From Muribaculaceae bacterium (GTDB lineage Bacteria; Bacteroidota; Bacteroidia; Bacteroidales; Muribaculaceae): a stretch of 5,655 nt of DNA. The DNA lies in the NCBI GenBank assembly GCA_017619255.1, contig JAFZSS010000079.1:1-5655 (forward strand), read 5' to 3'. A model generated the notes under the pieces. That model had not been told where the DNA came from, did no database searches, and worked only from the letters and a program-made list of their open reading frames with translations. Within the stretch, counting starts at the first letter, position 1. Each line of letters starts with the position of its first letter. The translations under genes were made by a program, and so were the position numbers. Of this stretch, positions 5,320-5,655 are shown piece after piece.

Positions 5320-5655
5320 ATGAACAACTACCTATCCATATCACCCGAAGTGCAGCAGGCACTTGACGAAGGCCGTCCCGTGGTAGCCCTCGAGTCCACC
5401 ATCATCTCTCACGGCATGCCCTACCCCCAGAATGTGGAAACGGCGCTCAAGGTCGAGCAGACCATCCGTGACAACGGCGCCGTGCCCGCTACCATCGCCA
5501 TCATCGGCGGCAAACTCAAAGCAGGCTGCACTCCCGAAGAAATCGAAGACTTAGGCAAAAAAGGCCAGGCTGTGACCAAGGCATCACGGCGCGACGTGCC
5601 CGTGCTCATCGCCCGCGGCGAGGACGGCGCCACCACAGTGACCACGACGATGATC
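5320..5655 (+). CDS. psuG: Pseudouridine-5'-phosphate glycosidase, N-terminal part (cut by window edge)
   Basis: Cleaves the C-C glycosidic bond of pseudouridine 5'-phosphate, giving uracil and ribose 5-phosphate (reversible in vitro); cytoplasmic, trimeric in E. coli. The 112 codons present are about a third of the usual 305-312. The sequence is unmistakable: VVALESTIISHGMPYPQN at 21-38, GAVPATIAIIGG at 53-64, VTKASRRD at 85-92 and GATTVTTTMI at 103-112 follow E. coli PsuG almost residue by residue. Glu25 and Lys87 correspond to the active-site Glu31 and Lys93 of the E. coli enzyme. The catalytic Lys166 lies beyond the window. It follows psuK after 74 bp made up mostly of heptamer repeats. 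The ATG at 5320 is supported by an AAGGA seven bases upstream and by the family N-terminus (ISPEVQ.AL). Confidence 0.96.
   Translation, partial: MNNYLSISPEVQQALDEGRPVVALESTIISHGMPYPQNVETALKVEQTIRDNGAVPATIAIIGGKLKAGCTPEEIEDLGKKGQAVTKASRRDVPVLIARGEDGATTVTTTMI

Overview
The window looks like ordinary chromosomal DNA from a Bacteroidales bacterium. Two promoters have the Bacteroidetes -7 box TATCTTTGC, leaders are mostly A-rich without Shine-Dalgarno sites, base composition is moderate in GC, and the RibF and UPRT sequences look Bacteroidetes-like. Short heptamer tandem repeats between genes also fit, from memory, Prevotellaceae/Muribaculaceae-type genomes. Family and genus cannot be fixed from this sequence alone. 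There are seven protein genes, two of them cut by the window edges, and no RNA gene, insertion sequence or CRISPR array.

Left half, minus strand (1-3247). Read in transcription order: a short-chain dehydrogenase/reductase (start 3247), a strong intrinsic terminator, then ribF (riboflavin kinase/FAD synthetase), upp (uracil phosphoribosyltransferase) and the first 216 codons of nadB (L-aspartate oxidase). ribF and upp are 6 bp apart and probably cotranscribed. upp and nadB are separated by 78 bp carrying a 9-bp tandem repeat with a palindrome. RibF makes the FAD that NadB needs, so the cluster is housekeeping cofactor and nucleotide metabolism.

Centre (3248-3385). A divergent regulatory region holds two back-to-back promoters with identical -7 boxes. 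The leftward one lies inside the longest possible reading frame of the dehydrogenase, which shows that the true start is downstream of it.

Right half, plus strand (3386-5655). A membrane-anchored alpha/beta-hydrolase of the putative-esterase family is followed by psuK (pseudouridine kinase) and psuG (pseudouridine-5'-phosphate glycosidase, cut by the window end). PsuK and PsuG form the known two-step route pseudouridine -> pseudouridine 5'-phosphate -> uracil + ribose 5-phosphate. The uracil could be taken to UMP by the UPRT encoded in the left half. The esterase is an unexplained partner. The psuK-psuG gap is built almost entirely of two heptamer arrays, and the last array supplies the psuG Shine-Dalgarno sequence.

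Nothing here amounts to a clearly new system. The points most worth a second look are the repeats that form the psuG translation-initiation region, the esterase joined to pseudouridine breakdown, and the terminator just before ribF.
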